DNA from: JAITMY01 sp031549685
Lineage (GTDB): Bacteria; Bacteroidota; Bacteroidia; Bacteroidales; UBA932
Assembly: GCA_031549685.1 (NCBI GenBank)
Contig: JAVBPG010000022.1
Span: 1-64,000 of the forward strand
Direction of reading: 5' to 3'
DNA: 64,000 nucleotides
Under the pieces are notes generated by a model. The model was given only the letters and a program-made list of their open reading frames with translations. It did not search any database and was not told where the DNA came from. The position numbers and the translations under genes are program-made. Shown here piece after piece: positions 8,916 to 17,983 of the stretch (within the stretch, counting starts at the first letter, position 1; every line of letters starts with the position of its first letter).

Positions 8916-9842
8916 TTATTTCTTCAGCGTCGGCACCTGCCTTAACCCGTAAATCTTGGAGCTCCAGGGCGAGTAGGCTTTTGCCACCCTGTTTATGGTA
9001 AGAATGCTGGACTCTTTTTCCAGCATTTCGGCCTCGTACAGGTTGAGGGCTACCGCAATGGCTGCGTAAACCTCGCCGGCGGTGGCAGGCTGCGATTTTT
9101 TGGCCTCCTGGCCGGCTTTGCCGTGCTGGGTATCCTCGGCCATATCCTTGCTCTCAATGGCTTCCTTTTTGCCTCCCTTTTGTTGCCGGGCCGACAAGAA
9201 CTTGCCAACGTACTTAAAAATCAGAAACAAAACGGCTAAGGCTAAGAATACGACCGACATGGCGGTTATGGCCATGGCCATTCCCGAGGGATCCTGCGAG
9301 GCAAAGCGCTGGCTGGCCGCCTCGAGCTCCACCAGCTTGTTGCTGGTGCTGGGGGTCGTTTTTTCGGCGTACTTCCAGCGGCCCATGCCGTCCTCGCTGC
9401 GGGCGTAGCTCACATCGGGTTGCTGCTCGGGGTAGCTTACGCTGTCAATAATGGTGCGCCCGTCGCTGCTGGTCAGCGCCAGAAAGCGCGTGTCGTCTAT
9501 CCTAAAGTTGAGGTGGAAGGTGCCGTGCGTAGGCTTGTTATCCGCCCAAAAAATCACGTGCTGGCGCGGCTTAATGTACGTAAGCACATCGCCCTTAGGG
9601 ATTTGATACTTCTTGAGGTTGTTGCGGTCGTCGGTCAGGTAGCAGCCGCCGATGTTTACGGTCCCGTAGGAGGAGTTAAAAATTTCAATCCATGCGCTAC
9701 GCTCGCCAAAGTCGTCCTCGTAGTTGGTTTGGTTAATGGCCATGAACTCGTTGATGCGCAGGTCGGTGCTTTTTTGAGCTGAGGCGCCGAACGAACCGAG
9801 AAGCAGCAGAGCGAGCAGGCTGTGTTTAATTTTTTTATTCAT
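8916..9842 (-). CDS. OadG-type decarboxylase gamma subunit with N-terminal lamin-tail domain
   Basis: A 308-residue protein. A signal peptide (1-22, ending FGASAQ) leads into a lamin-tail-like Ig domain at about 25-165 (LRINEFMAINQTN, AWIEIFNSS, YLTDDRNNLKKY, HLNFRIDD). A single membrane helix at about 188-210 and a charged cytoplasmic tail of OadG type follow, ending in a short helical segment. Gamma subunits normally have about 80-100 residues and only the helix plus tail; the exported LTD domain is the addition, and similar fusions occur in Bacteroidota. The gamma subunit anchors and assembles the decarboxylase. I chose the ATG at 9842 because the longer reading would place hydrophobic residues before a clean signal peptide. 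Confidence 0.82.
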   Translation of the reverse strand: MNKKIKHSLLALLLLGSFGASAQKSTDLRINEFMAINQTNYEDDFGERSAWIEIFNSSYGTVNIGGCYLTDDRNNLKKYQIPKGDVLTYIKPRQHVIFWADNKPTHGTFHLNFRIDDTRFLALTSSDGRTIIDSVSYPEQQPDVSYARSEDGMGRWKYAEKTTPSTSNKLVELEAASQRFASQDPSGMAMAITAMSVVFLALAVLFLIFKYVGKFLSARQQKGGKKEAIESKDMAEDTQHGKAGQEAKKSQPATAGEVYAAIAVALNLYEAEMLEKESSILTINRVAKAYSPWSSKIYGLRQVPTLKK

Positions 9843-10046
9843 GCATTTATAAAGGGGAAAACAGAAAATAGAAAAATGGAACAAAAGGGTAAAGCCAAGT
9901 GGCAAGGCCCAAAACTGTATTTTATTCCATTCTTCTGTTTTTCTTTTGTTTTTTATTCCTTGATCGTTAAAAGAGTATCGCTTTGCTATTTAAAATGCTG
10001 ATGATAAAATATTTAAAATTATTATCAACACTTTATGAACAGTATC

Positions 10047-11600
10047 CTAAAGCGGTAAATTATCGTGCTTTTTGGCCGGGTTGGTCAACTTTTTGGTGCT
10101 TAGCTGCTGCAGCGCACGTATAATTCTGAAGCGCGTATTCTTGGGCAGGATTACATCGTCAATGTAGCCGTACCTGGCTGCGTTGTAAGGGTTGGCAAAC
10201 TTCTCAACGTACTCCGTAGCCTTTTGGTTGGCCACCTCCTGCGGATTCTCGGCAGCTGCTATTTCCTTGTTGTACAGCACTTCGATGGCACCGCTGGCGC
10301 CCATAACGGCAATTTCGGCGCTGGGCCAGGCGTAGTTGAGGTCGCCGCGCAGGTGCTTGCTGCTCATCACGCAGTAGGCGCCGCCGTACGATTTGCGGAG
10401 CGTAACGGTAACCTTGGGCACCGTGGCCTCGCCGTAGGCGTAAAGCAGCTTGGCGCCGTGCAGGATTACACCGCCGTACTCCTGCGCCGTGCCGGGCAGG
10501 AAGCCGGGCACATCCACCAGCGTAACGAGCGGGATGTTGAAGGCATCGCAAAAGCGAACGAAGCGGGCGGCTTTGCGGGAGGCGTTAATATCCAGCACGC
10601 CGGCAAGGTACTTCGGCTGGTTGGCCACAATGCCTACCGACATGCCATTGAACCGGGCAAAGGCGGTAATGATGTTGGGGGCGAAGGCGCCTTGAACATC
10701 AAGATATTCGCCGTCATCCACAATCATCTTAATGACCTCGTGCATGTCGTAGGGCTTGTTGGGGCTTTCGGGAATGATGGTATCGAGCGCCGCCTCCTGA
10801 CGCTCAATAGGATCGGAGCAGGCAACCAGGGGCGCCTCCTCCATGTTATTCTGCGGAATGTAGCTGATGAGCTTACGGATGAGCGAAATGCCCTCCTCCT
10901 CGGTTTGCACGGCAAAGTGCGATACGCCGCTCTTGGTGCTGTGCACGGAGGCGCCGCCCAGCTGCTCCTGGGTAACGTCCTCGCCCGTAACGGTTTTTAC
11001 CACCTTGGGGCCGGTAAGGAACATGTAGCCCGTGTCCTTCTTCATAACAATGAAGTCGGTAAGGGCAGGGGAGTACACCGCACCACCGGCGCATGGTCCG
11101 AAAATAGCTGATATTTGGGGAATTACACCTGAAGCAAGAATGTTGCGCTGGAAAATTTCGGCGTAGCCGGCCAGAGCGTTCACGCCCTCCTGAATGCGCG
11201 CGCCGCCCGAGTCGTTAATGCCAATAACGGGAGCGCCCATTTTCATAGCCTGGTCAAGCATTTTGCAAATTTTGAACGCCATGGTTTCGGACAGGGAGCC
11301 GCCAAATACGGTAAAGTCTTGGGAGTAAACATATACCAGACGCCCATCGATGGTGCCGCAGCCGGTAACCACGCCGTCGCCCGAGTAGGTTTCCTTTTCC
11401 ATGCCGAAGTTGGTGCAGCGGTGCTCCACAAACATGTCGAACTCCTCAAAGCTGGCCTCGTCCAGCAGCAGCGAAATGCGCTCGCGGGCGGTAAGCTTTC
11501 CTTTTTTGTGCTGCGACTCAATGCGTGCCTGTCCGCCGCCCAAGCGCGCCTTCTCGCGCCGCTTAACCAGCTCCATTACTTGTTCCTGTTCTGTGCTCAT
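10047..11600 (-). CDS. mmdA: Methylmalonyl-CoA decarboxylase alpha subunit / acyl-CoA carboxylase carboxyltransferase
   Basis: A 517-residue carboxyltransferase that moves the carboxyl group of methylmalonyl-CoA to biotin on the carrier subunit. The two crotonase-like halves are visible: N-terminal GINDSGGARIQEGVNALAGY and FGPCAGGAVYSPALTDF, C-terminal LVDVPGFLPGTAQEYGG and KSYGGAYCVMSSK. Length is normal for MmdA/PccB. It follows the epimerase gene by 86 bases and is followed, after a 204-base gap, by the OadG-like gene. PccB of a propionyl-CoA carboxylase is the alternative, but the adjacent beta, gamma and carrier subunits favour the sodium pump. Confidence 0.95.
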   Translation of the reverse strand: MSTEQEQVMELVKRREKARLGGGQARIESQHKKGKLTARERISLLLDEASFEEFDMFVEHRCTNFGMEKETYSGDGVVTGCGTIDGRLVYVYSQDFTVFGGSLSETMAFKICKMLDQAMKMGAPVIGINDSGGARIQEGVNALAGYAEIFQRNILASGVIPQISAIFGPCAGGAVYSPALTDFIVMKKDTGYMFLTGPKVVKTVTGEDVTQEQLGGASVHSTKSGVSHFAVQTEEEGISLIRKLISYIPQNNMEEAPLVACSDPIERQEAALDTIIPESPNKPYDMHEVIKMIVDDGEYLDVQGAFAPNIITAFARFNGMSVGIVANQPKYLAGVLDINASRKAARFVRFCDAFNIPLVTLVDVPGFLPGTAQEYGGVILHGAKLLYAYGEATVPKVTVTLRKSYGGAYCVMSSKHLRGDLNYAWPSAEIAVMGASGAIEVLYNKEIAAAENPQEVANQKATEYVEKFANPYNAARYGYIDDVILPKNTRFRIIRALQQLSTKKLTNPAKKHDNLPL

Positions 11601-11686
11601 CTATATCTGAGTTTAAAAGTTTACGAGTTTAAAAGTTTAAAGTAACCCACATGCGTTGTTACAACGTTTGCAATAGCTGTATAATT

Positions 11687-12094
11687 CTACGGGTGCTCGC
11701 ACAGCTCGGTCAGCACGCCGCCGGTGGACTTGGGGTGCAGGAAGCCGATGCTCAAGCCTTCGGCGCCCTTGCGGCCCTGCTTGTCGAGCAGCTGAATGCC
11801 CTTGCCCTCCACCTCGGTAAGGGTGGCGTTGAGCCCGCCTTCAACGGCGTAGGCCATGTGGTGCACGCCTTCGCCGCGCTTTTCGATGAACTTGGCAATG
11901 GTGCCCTCGGGCGAGGTGCTCTCCAGCAGCTCAATTTTGGTTTGCCCCACCTGAAAGAAGGCAGTTTTAACCTTTTGGTCGGCCACCTCCTCAACGTTGT
12001 AGCACTTGAGCCCCAGCACGTTCTCGTAGTAGGGAATGGCCTCTTCGAGGCTTTTTACGGCAATGCCAATGTGTTCGATATGAGTAATTTTCAT
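11687..12094 (-). CDS. mce: Methylmalonyl-CoA epimerase
   Basis: Interconverts (R)- and (S)-methylmalonyl-CoA in the succinate-propionate pathway. The 135-residue VOC-fold protein starts HIEHIGIAVKSLEEAIPYYENVLGL and has KIELLEST and GEGVHHMAYAV, supplying the metal-binding His and Glu residues of the family. It is the first gene of the methylmalonyl-CoA decarboxylase operon, so the epimer made by the mutase can be decarboxylated directly. Confidence 0.94.
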   Translation of the reverse strand: MKITHIEHIGIAVKSLEEAIPYYENVLGLKCYNVEEVADQKVKTAFFQVGQTKIELLESTSPEGTIAKFIEKRGEGVHHMAYAVEGGLNATLTEVEGKGIQLLDKQGRKGAEGLSIGFLHPKSTGGVLTELCEHP

Positions 12095-12428
12095 ACTTAA
12101 ATAAGGAAATAAATTTATTTTTTGCCTAAAAACGGACGAATTTACTCATTTTTGCTATACCAACGGCTATTTTAGGTAATTTTTAAAGTATTTTTTTGTA
12201 AAAACACTTCAAACGTTCAATCTTATTTTTGTTAATATGCTTATAGTTACATACTTACAATTTTCATTTTGCAACCATATATTTGTTGCTTCACAAAAAA
12301 TATTCGCTGCACAGATAGAGTTGGACAGCACGTAGTTTGACTATTTTTTGTACTTTCGTGCGTTAAATTTATCCATCTTTTTTCTGTTCAACACCAGCCA
12401 TATTTCAAGGGCACGTGCCGTAAAGAGC
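12095..12428 (+). other. Intergenic region between divergent mce and MATE genes
   Basis: About 330 AT-rich bases with no credible gene. It should hold the promoters of the mmd operon (minus) and the MATE gene (plus). A TACTTTCG at 12351-12358 is a weak -7 candidate for the latter. I see no terminator or clear repeat. Confidence 0.5.
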
Positions 12429-13754
12429 ATGACCACGGGTAAGGTGGCCGGGCGCATTCTGCTGTTTGCCCTGCCCATTCTTTTTGCCGAGGTGCTGCAG
12501 GAGTTTCACTACACGGTGGACAGCTTTGTGGCGGGTAACTTTTTGGAGCATGGCGATACGGTGGTAGCAGCCATTGGCGCCACGTGGCACGTGCTCATGC
12601 TGCTGCTGTCGTTTTTGCTTGGCTTTAGCATTGGCGGCTCAGTGGTTATAGCCCAGTTTGTGGGCTCCAACAAGGATTACAGGCTTCCGCAAACCATTAC
12701 TACGCTGCTGGTGGCGGTGCTGGTAAGCGCTCCTATAATAAGCGTTGCGGGCATAGCCGCTTCGCGACCGCTGCTGCAGCTGCTCAATGTGCCCCCGGAG
12801 GTGCTTCCCTATTCGCTTGCTTACCTTCGAATTATGCTTGCCGGCTTTACCTCACTGGTGGGCTATAGCGCCATAAGCGCCGTTTTTCGTGGCCTGGGCG
12901 ATGCCCGAACTCCGCTTATTTTGGTGTTTTTCTCCTTGCTGCTCAACACCTGCCTAAATCTTTTGCTGGTAATCGTTTTTGACTCGGGCATAACGGGGCT
13001 GGCTATTTCCACCATTTTTGCGCAAGCGCTATCCTTTGTGCTGGGCCTGGTATTGCTCATCAAGCAAGGCTTGGTGCCGCGCAAGCTGCGCGAGTGGTAT
13101 TTTAATATCCGCATACTGGAAAAGGTGGTAAAGGTGGCCTATCCGGTGGGGTTGGATATGATGTTTACGGCCGGAAGCATTCTGGCCATATCCCTATTTA
13201 TAAATAGGGCAGGGGCCAGCGTTATTGCCGCGGTGTCCATAGCACAAAATTTTGACGAGCTGGTTATGGTGGCCAGCCTGAGCATTGCAGGAGCCGTATC
13301 GGTATTTGTGGCGCAAAACCTGGCCGCGGGCAACGGCCAAAGGGCGCGCAAAGGCGCCCGCGTTGGAGTGCTGCTGGCGGTTGCATGCGCTGTGTATGCC
13401 AGCATCATGGCCTATTTTTCAAATGAGCAGGTGGCGCGCATGTTTACCGATAACCCCGAAATACTGAGGGCGCTGCACGACTACGTGATGGTTATAGCCA
13501 TGTTTTACTTTCTCAACTCCACCACCATAGTAATTGGCGGCGCCTTGCAGGGTGCCGGCAAAACGCTGGCGCCCATGCTGGCTTCGCTTGTATCGCTATG
13601 GCTGGTGCGCGTGCCGCTAACCTGGCTGCTGTCGCAAAAAATGGGGCCAACCGGCATTTGGTACTCCCAGGTTCTGGCCTGGATAATATGCTACGCAATA
13701 ATACTCATCTACTACTTTCGCGTGCGCAAAAAAATAGGGTTTGCGTCGCGATAG
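12429..13754 (+). CDS. MATE family multidrug/toxin efflux transporter
   Basis: A 441-residue inner membrane antiporter of the MATE (NorM/DinF) family with about twelve helices in two similar halves, e.g. VDSFVAGNF in the first and GAVSVFVAQNLAAGNGQRARKG in the second. Such proteins expel organic cations or metabolites using Na+ or H+; the substrate cannot be read from sequence. The ATG at 12429 (MTTGKVAG) is preferred because a second copy of this subfamily, at 25210-26571, starts in the same place. A bidirectional terminator follows. Confidence 0.9.
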   Translation: MTTGKVAGRILLFALPILFAEVLQEFHYTVDSFVAGNFLEHGDTVVAAIGATWHVLMLLLSFLLGFSIGGSVVIAQFVGSNKDYRLPQTITTLLVAVLVSAPIISVAGIAASRPLLQLLNVPPEVLPYSLAYLRIMLAGFTSLVGYSAISAVFRGLGDARTPLILVFFSLLLNTCLNLLLVIVFDSGITGLAISTIFAQALSFVLGLVLLIKQGLVPRKLREWYFNIRILEKVVKVAYPVGLDMMFTAGSILAISLFINRAGASVIAAVSIAQNFDELVMVASLSIAGAVSVFVAQNLAAGNGQRARKGARVGVLLAVACAVYASIMAYFSNEQVARMFTDNPEILRALHDYVMVIAMFYFLNSTTIVIGGALQGAGKTLAPMLASLVSLWLVRVPLTWLLSQKMGPTGIWYSQVLAWIICYAIILIYYFRVRKKIGFASR

Positions 13755-13764
13755 GAATTCTGGC

Positions 13765-13806
13765 AAAAAAATAACGGCTGCTCAAGTGAGCAGCCGTTAT
13801 TTTTTT
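13765..13806. terminator. Bidirectional rho-independent terminator
   Basis: A perfect hairpin, AATAACGGCTGCTCA paired with TGAGCAGCCGTTATT, flanked by runs of A and T, lies between the convergent MATE and RRM genes and can stop transcripts from both sides. Confidence 0.9.
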
Positions 13807-13823
13807 CTCAAACAGGCGTAAGA

Positions 13824-14069
13824 TTATTCGCGGGGACGCGCAGCGTTAACACGCATACGGCGACCACCTACTTCTTTGTCGTTTAGAGCTTCGATAGCGG
13901 CATTACCTTCGGTGTCGTTTTCCATTTCAACAAAGCCGTAGCCTTTTGAGCGGCCGGTAGCCCTGTCAATAATGATTTTGGCACTTGCCACGTTGCCGAA
14001 CTCAGCAAAGGCGTTCTTCATGTCGTCTTCTTTCATTGAGTAGGCAATGTTACCAACATAAATCGTCAT
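13824..14069 (-). CDS. RRM-domain RNA-binding protein
   Basis: An 81-residue single RNA recognition motif protein of the kind abundant in Bacteroidota. RNP2 is IYVGNIAY at residues 3-10 and RNP1 is KGYGFVEM at about 43-50, with an Arg-rich tail (GGRRMRVNAARPRE). It probably binds single-stranded RNA as a chaperone or post-transcriptional regulator; specific targets are unknown. It is monocistronic, with its own promoter and a shared terminator. Confidence 0.95.
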   Translation of the reverse strand: MTIYVGNIAYSMKEDDMKNAFAEFGNVASAKIIIDRATGRSKGYGFVEMENDTEGNAAIEALNDKEVGGRRMRVNAARPRE

Positions 14070-14110
14070 AAAACAAAAAATTAAAAAAGTGAAACAAAAG
14101 TTATCAGGGG

Positions 14111-14141
14111 CAAATGTACGATAAGTTTTTTATTGCGCAAG
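14111..14141 (-). promoter_or_regulatory. Promoter of the RRM gene
   Basis: On the minus strand TACATTTG (14111-14118) fits TAnnTTTG. A CTTG at 14138-14141 lies 19 bases upstream as a near -33 TTTG. This gives a 5' UTR of roughly 35 bases. Confidence 0.6.
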
Positions 14142-14189
14142 CATTAAATTCCTTGTACAACAAATTTTTAACAAAAAAAGGAAGGTTGC

Positions 14190-14220
14190 TTTGTAAATAA
14201 ATGAAGAATTCTTACCTTTG
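14190..14220 (+). promoter_or_regulatory. Promoter of tRNA-Thr
   Basis: TTTG (14190-14193), 19 bases, then TACCTTTG (14213-14220) is an exact match to the Bacteroidota sigma-ABfr consensus. It lies 40 bases before the mature tRNA. Confidence 0.8.
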
Positions 14221-14260
14221 CAGTCCTTTTAAATAAGGCATATAAACCAAAAGGCAATAG

Positions 14261-14332
14261 GCCCCTTTAGCTCAGTGGTAGAGCAGCTGTTTCGTAAACA
14301 GCAGGTCGCCGGTTCAAGTCCGGTGAGGGGCT
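14261..14332 (+). tRNA. tRNA-Thr (anticodon CGT)
   Basis: A complete 72-base cloverleaf: acceptor GCCCCTT with GAGGGGC, D arm GCTC/GAGC, anticodon stem GCTGT/ACAGC around loop TTCGTAA, and T arm GCCGG-TTCAAGT-CCGGT. The anticodon CGT reads ACG threonine codons. CCA is not encoded. A strong hairpin terminator follows at once and a consensus promoter precedes it, so it is a single-gene transcript. Confidence 0.97.
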
Positions 14333-14333
14333 C

Positions 14334-14386
14334 AAAAACAATAAAAGACTTTTACGCTTGCCGTAAAAGTCTTTTATTGTTTTTTA
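14334..14386. terminator. Bidirectional terminator between tRNA-Thr and ppk1
   Basis: A perfect 19-base stem, ACAATAAAAGACTTTTACG (14338-14356) pairing with 14362-14380 around the loop CTTGC, has A-rich sequence before it and a T run after it. It serves the tRNA on the plus strand and ppk1 on the minus strand. Confidence 0.92.
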
Positions 14387-14398
14387 ACTATTTGGCTG

Positions 14399-16453
14399 CT
14401 AAATAGTTAATAAATATTTTCGCAGCTCCTCCTGGGAGCGGAAAGGAACCTTTCCGCGCCGCGCTATCCCATTCTTTTGTCCGGCATCGAGCTTGCGCGC
14501 CTTAACGTTGTCGCTAAGCGCGCAGCCTACTATGTGGCGCAGGGCGTCCTGCACCTTGGGGTTGAAGATGGGGACGGCAATCTCCACGCGCTGGTCGAGG
14601 TTGCGGCGCATGAGATCGGCCGAGGAAATGAAGTACAGGGGCTTGCCGCCGTTGGCAAAAATAAACACGCGCGAGTGCTCCAGGTAGCGATCGACGATGC
14701 TTACGGCCTGCACGTTTTGGCTCATGCCCTTTACGCCGGGGATGAGCGAGCACATGCCGCGCACCACAAGGCTTACCTTCACGCCGGCGCAGCTGGCCTC
14801 GTACAACTTTTCTACCACCTGATCGTCCACCAGGTTGTTTACCTTAATGGCAATGCTTGCCCTCACTCCTGCCTTGGCATTTTTAATTTCATTATCCACC
14901 AATGCCATAAAATCGGTGCGCAGGGTAAGCGGCGAGCACATGAGGTGCCTGTAGTGGTAGCCCTTGTAGGGTTGCTCTATGAAGCTGAACACGTGCGCCA
15001 CCTCGGTGGTAATGCGCCTGTCCACCGTGAATAGCGAAAAATCGGTATACACGTTGGCGTTGCCCTCGTGAAAGTTGCCCGTGCTCACGCTGGCGTAGCT
15101 TACCTCCCTGCCGTTTTCGCGGCGCACAAAGTAGGTCATCTTGGCGTGCACCTTGAGCCCCGGCGTACCGTAAACCACCTTCACGCCCGCCTCCTCCATT
15201 TTGCGTGCCCAGTAAATGTTGGTGCTCTCGTCGAACCGCGCGCGTAGCTCCACCACGGCGGTTACCTGCTTGCCGTTGCGCGCGGCGTTCATCAGCGCCC
15301 GCACCACCTTTGACTCCGAGGCCACGCGGTACAGCGTAATTTTGATTTGCTCCACCGAGGGGTCGATGGCCGCCTCGCGCAGCAGGCGTATGTAGTGCGA
15401 AAAGCTGTGGTAGGGGTAGTACAAAAACACATCCTCCTTGGCTAGCTCGGCAAAAATGCTTTTTGATTTTTCCAGGCGCGGTACACGGATGGGCTCGTGC
15501 TGCTCGTACTCAAACTCCTTGCCCAGCAGGTTCGGGAATTTGACAAAATCCTTGAAGTTGTGGTAGCGCCCGCCGGGAATCAGGGCGTCCTGCTTTCCCA
15601 GGCCCAGCTTTTGCGACAGGTAGCGCAGCATGTTGTGCGGCATGTCGCTGTCATAGACAAAGCGCACGGGCTCGCCCTTGCTGCGGTTCTGCACGCCGCG
15701 CCGTACCTTTTCCACCAAGCTTTGCGATACATCGTTGTCCACATCCATTTCGGCGTCGCGCGTGATTTTAATGGTGTAGGCATCGAAAATGTCGTAGTCA
15801 AACACCGAAAAAATGTTGGGCAAGCAGCAGCGCACCACGTCGTCGAGGAGCATGACAAACTTTTTGCCCCCTTTTTGCGGAAGCGAAATAAAGCGCGAAA
15901 AATCGGCGGTGGGAATTTCGACCAGGGCGTACTCAAAGCGCGTGGGGTGGCTGCTTTGCGAAAGCCGCACGATGAAGTAGATGGACTTATCGACCAGCTC
16001 GGGAAAGCGCGGCGTTTGCGAGAGAATGATGGGGCTGACGGCGTTGAGCAGCGGCTCGCTGAAGCGGTTCTGCACGTACGTGCGCTGCCCGGCGGTGAGC
16101 TGCTTTTCGTTTACCACGCGCACGTTGTGCTTGCGCAGCTCGCGCACCAGGTGCTCGTACGTTTTGTCGAACACGCGCTGGTACTCCATGGCTGTTTCGT
16201 TAATGAGCTCCAGTATGCTTTGAGGCTTGAGGCCGCTATCGCTATTGGCGTCGTGGAGCGCGAGCAGGCGGCGAATGGTGCCTACGCGCACGCGAAAAAA
16301 TTCGTCCAGGTTGTTGGAAAAAATCCCCAAGAAGCGTAACCTCTCCATGAGCGGCACCTCGGGGTTTTCGGCCTCCTGCAGCACGCGGCGATTGAACGAG
16401 AGCCAGCTGAGCTCGCGCGGAATGAATCGCTTATTTTGGGTGGTAAAAGGCAC
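14399..16453 (-). CDS. ppk1: Polyphosphate kinase 1
   Basis: Reversibly polymerises ATP gamma-phosphate into inorganic polyphosphate at the membrane. The 684-residue protein has the normal PPK1 length and all four domains. The N-terminus is RFIPRELSWLSFNRRVLQEA. The two catalytic histidines are His436 (GLKVHAKMTYF) and His593 (YLEHSRVFIF), matching E. coli His435 and His592. It starts 35 bases after the membrane-protein gene upstream, so the two may share a transcript, and it ends at the tRNA-side bidirectional terminator. Confidence 0.96.
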   Translation of the reverse strand: MPFTTQNKRFIPRELSWLSFNRRVLQEAENPEVPLMERLRFLGIFSNNLDEFFRVRVGTIRRLLALHDANSDSGLKPQSILELINETAMEYQRVFDKTYEHLVRELRKHNVRVVNEKQLTAGQRTYVQNRFSEPLLNAVSPIILSQTPRFPELVDKSIYFIVRLSQSSHPTRFEYALVEIPTADFSRFISLPQKGGKKFVMLLDDVVRCCLPNIFSVFDYDIFDAYTIKITRDAEMDVDNDVSQSLVEKVRRGVQNRSKGEPVRFVYDSDMPHNMLRYLSQKLGLGKQDALIPGGRYHNFKDFVKFPNLLGKEFEYEQHEPIRVPRLEKSKSIFAELAKEDVFLYYPYHSFSHYIRLLREAAIDPSVEQIKITLYRVASESKVVRALMNAARNGKQVTAVVELRARFDESTNIYWARKMEEAGVKVVYGTPGLKVHAKMTYFVRRENGREVSYASVSTGNFHEGNANVYTDFSLFTVDRRITTEVAHVFSFIEQPYKGYHYRHLMCSPLTLRTDFMALVDNEIKNAKAGVRASIAIKVNNLVDDQVVEKLYEASCAGVKVSLVVRGMCSLIPGVKGMSQNVQAVSIVDRYLEHSRVFIFANGGKPLYFISSADLMRRNLDQRVEIAVPIFNPKVQDALRHIVGCALSDNVKARKLDAGQKNGIARRGKVPFRSQEELRKYLLTI

Positions 16454-16488
16454 TTTTTAATGAACAATGAACAATTAAAATGCAAAGG

Positions 16489-17124
16489 CTACTCTTCTTC
16501 GCCAACGAACAAATCACATTCTTTAAGTATGGCGTTCATTTTGGCACGCGAAACAGGACGATGCTCCTGCTTATACAAATCTTCCTTGAGCAACGCCACC
16601 AGCTTAAACAGCTCGCCCGACAGCGTGGCGTAGTAAATAGTAAGCGCCCTCTTGTCATCGGCGTTGGAATTTTGCGTAAAATCGTTCATCAGCTTAATAA
16701 TTCTTGCTACGCCGTCAAGCACTCCGTTGATTGTTTTTTCGGAGGTGTGCATTTGCATGTAGCCTAAGTGAAATATCAAGTCTTTCAAATCGCCGACGTT
16801 GGTGCCCTGCGAGGCATCATTATTATCCTTTGTGGCGATAGAAATTTTTCCATCGTGAATAATTTTGCGTAAATGCTCCAAGAAATTTTCGTACACATCC
16901 TGCTTGCGCTCAAATACGCGTACGCTTTTTTCGCGCTCCTCTTCGTTAGCCGTTTGACCTTGCAGCAAGAATACGGTAATGATTGCCGTAATTACCACGC
17001 CAAACAAGGCGCCAAAAAAGTGTGACGGCAAAATTCCCAACTCGTAAATTTGAAAAACAACCGCCGTAGCAATAAAAATGAGTACAAAGAGAATGATACC
17101 CCAAACCCACGAATTCTTTTTCAT
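16489..17124 (-). CDS. Two-helix membrane protein of unknown function
   Basis: A 211-residue protein that I do not recognise. Residues 7-28 and 35-54 are membrane helices (WVWGIILFVLIFIATAVVF; HFFGALFGVVITAIITVFLL). The remaining 155 residues are hydrophilic, mostly helical and probably cytoplasmic, starting with a likely coiled coil (ANEEEREKSVRVFERKQDVY). No catalytic motif stands out. It precedes ppk1 by 35 bases on the same strand, the only context clue. Confidence 0.7.
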   Translation of the reverse strand: MKKNSWVWGIILFVLIFIATAVVFQIYELGILPSHFFGALFGVVITAIITVFLLQGQTANEEEREKSVRVFERKQDVYENFLEHLRKIIHDGKISIATKDNNDASQGTNVGDLKDLIFHLGYMQMHTSEKTINGVLDGVARIIKLMNDFTQNSNADDKRALTIYYATLSGELFKLVALLKEDLYKQEHRPVSRAKMNAILKECDLFVGEEE

Positions 17125-17236
17125 AGCAAAAGATTTAGATTGATTTCAAAGATAGCTAATAATTGTCAATCTTTTTTACGAAAAAAAAGGCGAGCAAATG
17201 CCCGCCTTCAATTGTTCATTATCAATTATTCATTGC

Positions 17237-17983
17237 CTACATGTTCATGCCGCCGCACACGTGCAGCACCTGTCCGCTCACGTACGATGACAAATCTGAG
17301 GCGAGGAAGAGCGTTACGTTGGCCACGTCTTCGGGCGTGCCGCCGCGCTTCAGGGGAATGGTTTCGGCCCACTTGGCCTTGACCTCATCGCTCAGCTGGT
17401 TGGTCATTTCGGTAATGATAAAGCCCGGGGCAATAGCGTTGGCGCGAATGCCGCGTGAGCCCAGCTCCTTGGCCAGCGATTTTGCCAGGCCAATCATGCC
17501 GGCCTTTGAGGCCGAGTAGTTGGCCTGCGCAGCGTTACCGCTCACGCCCACCACCGAGCTCATGTTGATAATGCTGCCGCTTTTTTGCTTCATCATAACC
17601 GGTGTTACGGCGTGGCAAAAGTTGAATGCGGACTTGAGGTTGACGTTGATAACGGCGTCCCACTGCGACTCGGACATACGCATAAACAGGCCATCCTTGG
17701 TAATGCCGGCGTTGTTTACCAAAATATCAATGCGGCCAAAGTCCTTTACAATTTCGTCCACCACCGTGTGCGTATCCTCAAACAGGGCAGCGTTGGAAGC
17801 GTATCCCTTGGCCTTTACGCCAAGCGCTGCAATTTCGGCCTCGGTCTTTTTTCCGTTCTCGTCAATGTTCAAATCGGTAAATGCAATATCGGCGCCCTCG
17901 GAGGCCAGCTTGAGCGCAATTGCTTTGCCAATACCGCGTGCGGCGCCGGTTACAACGGCAACTTTTCCTTTTAGTAAGCTCAT
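17237..17983 (-). CDS. fabG: 3-oxoacyl-[acyl-carrier-protein] reductase
   Basis: NADPH-dependent short-chain dehydrogenase reducing 3-oxoacyl-ACP in fatty acid elongation. The 248-residue product starts MSLLKGKVAVVTGAARGIG (Rossmann TGxxxGIG). It has NNAG, catalytic SSVVG and YSASKAG (Tyr-x-x-x-Lys), and ends SGQVLHVCGGMNM, as FabG does. The ATG at 17983 gives the usual length; an upstream in-frame reading adds unlike residues. A TATCTTTG -7 box lies on the minus strand at 18016-18023. Other SDR activities are possible but the fit to FabG is close. Confidence 0.92.
   Translation of the reverse strand: MSLLKGKVAVVTGAARGIGKAIALKLASEGADIAFTDLNIDENGKKTEAEIAALGVKAKGYASNAALFEDTHTVVDEIVKDFGRIDILVNNAGITKDGLFMRMSESQWDAVINVNLKSAFNFCHAVTPVMMKQKSGSIINMSSVVGVSGNAAQANYSASKAGMIGLAKSLAKELGSRGIRANAIAPGFIITEMTNQLSDEVKAKWAETIPLKRGGTPEDVANVTLFLASDLSSYVSGQVLHVCGGMNM

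Noticed and set aside
14261..14386. tRNA-Thr as an integration site
   Set aside because: No direct repeat of the tRNA 3' end and no integrase is seen nearby; it is flanked by ordinary chromosomal genes.
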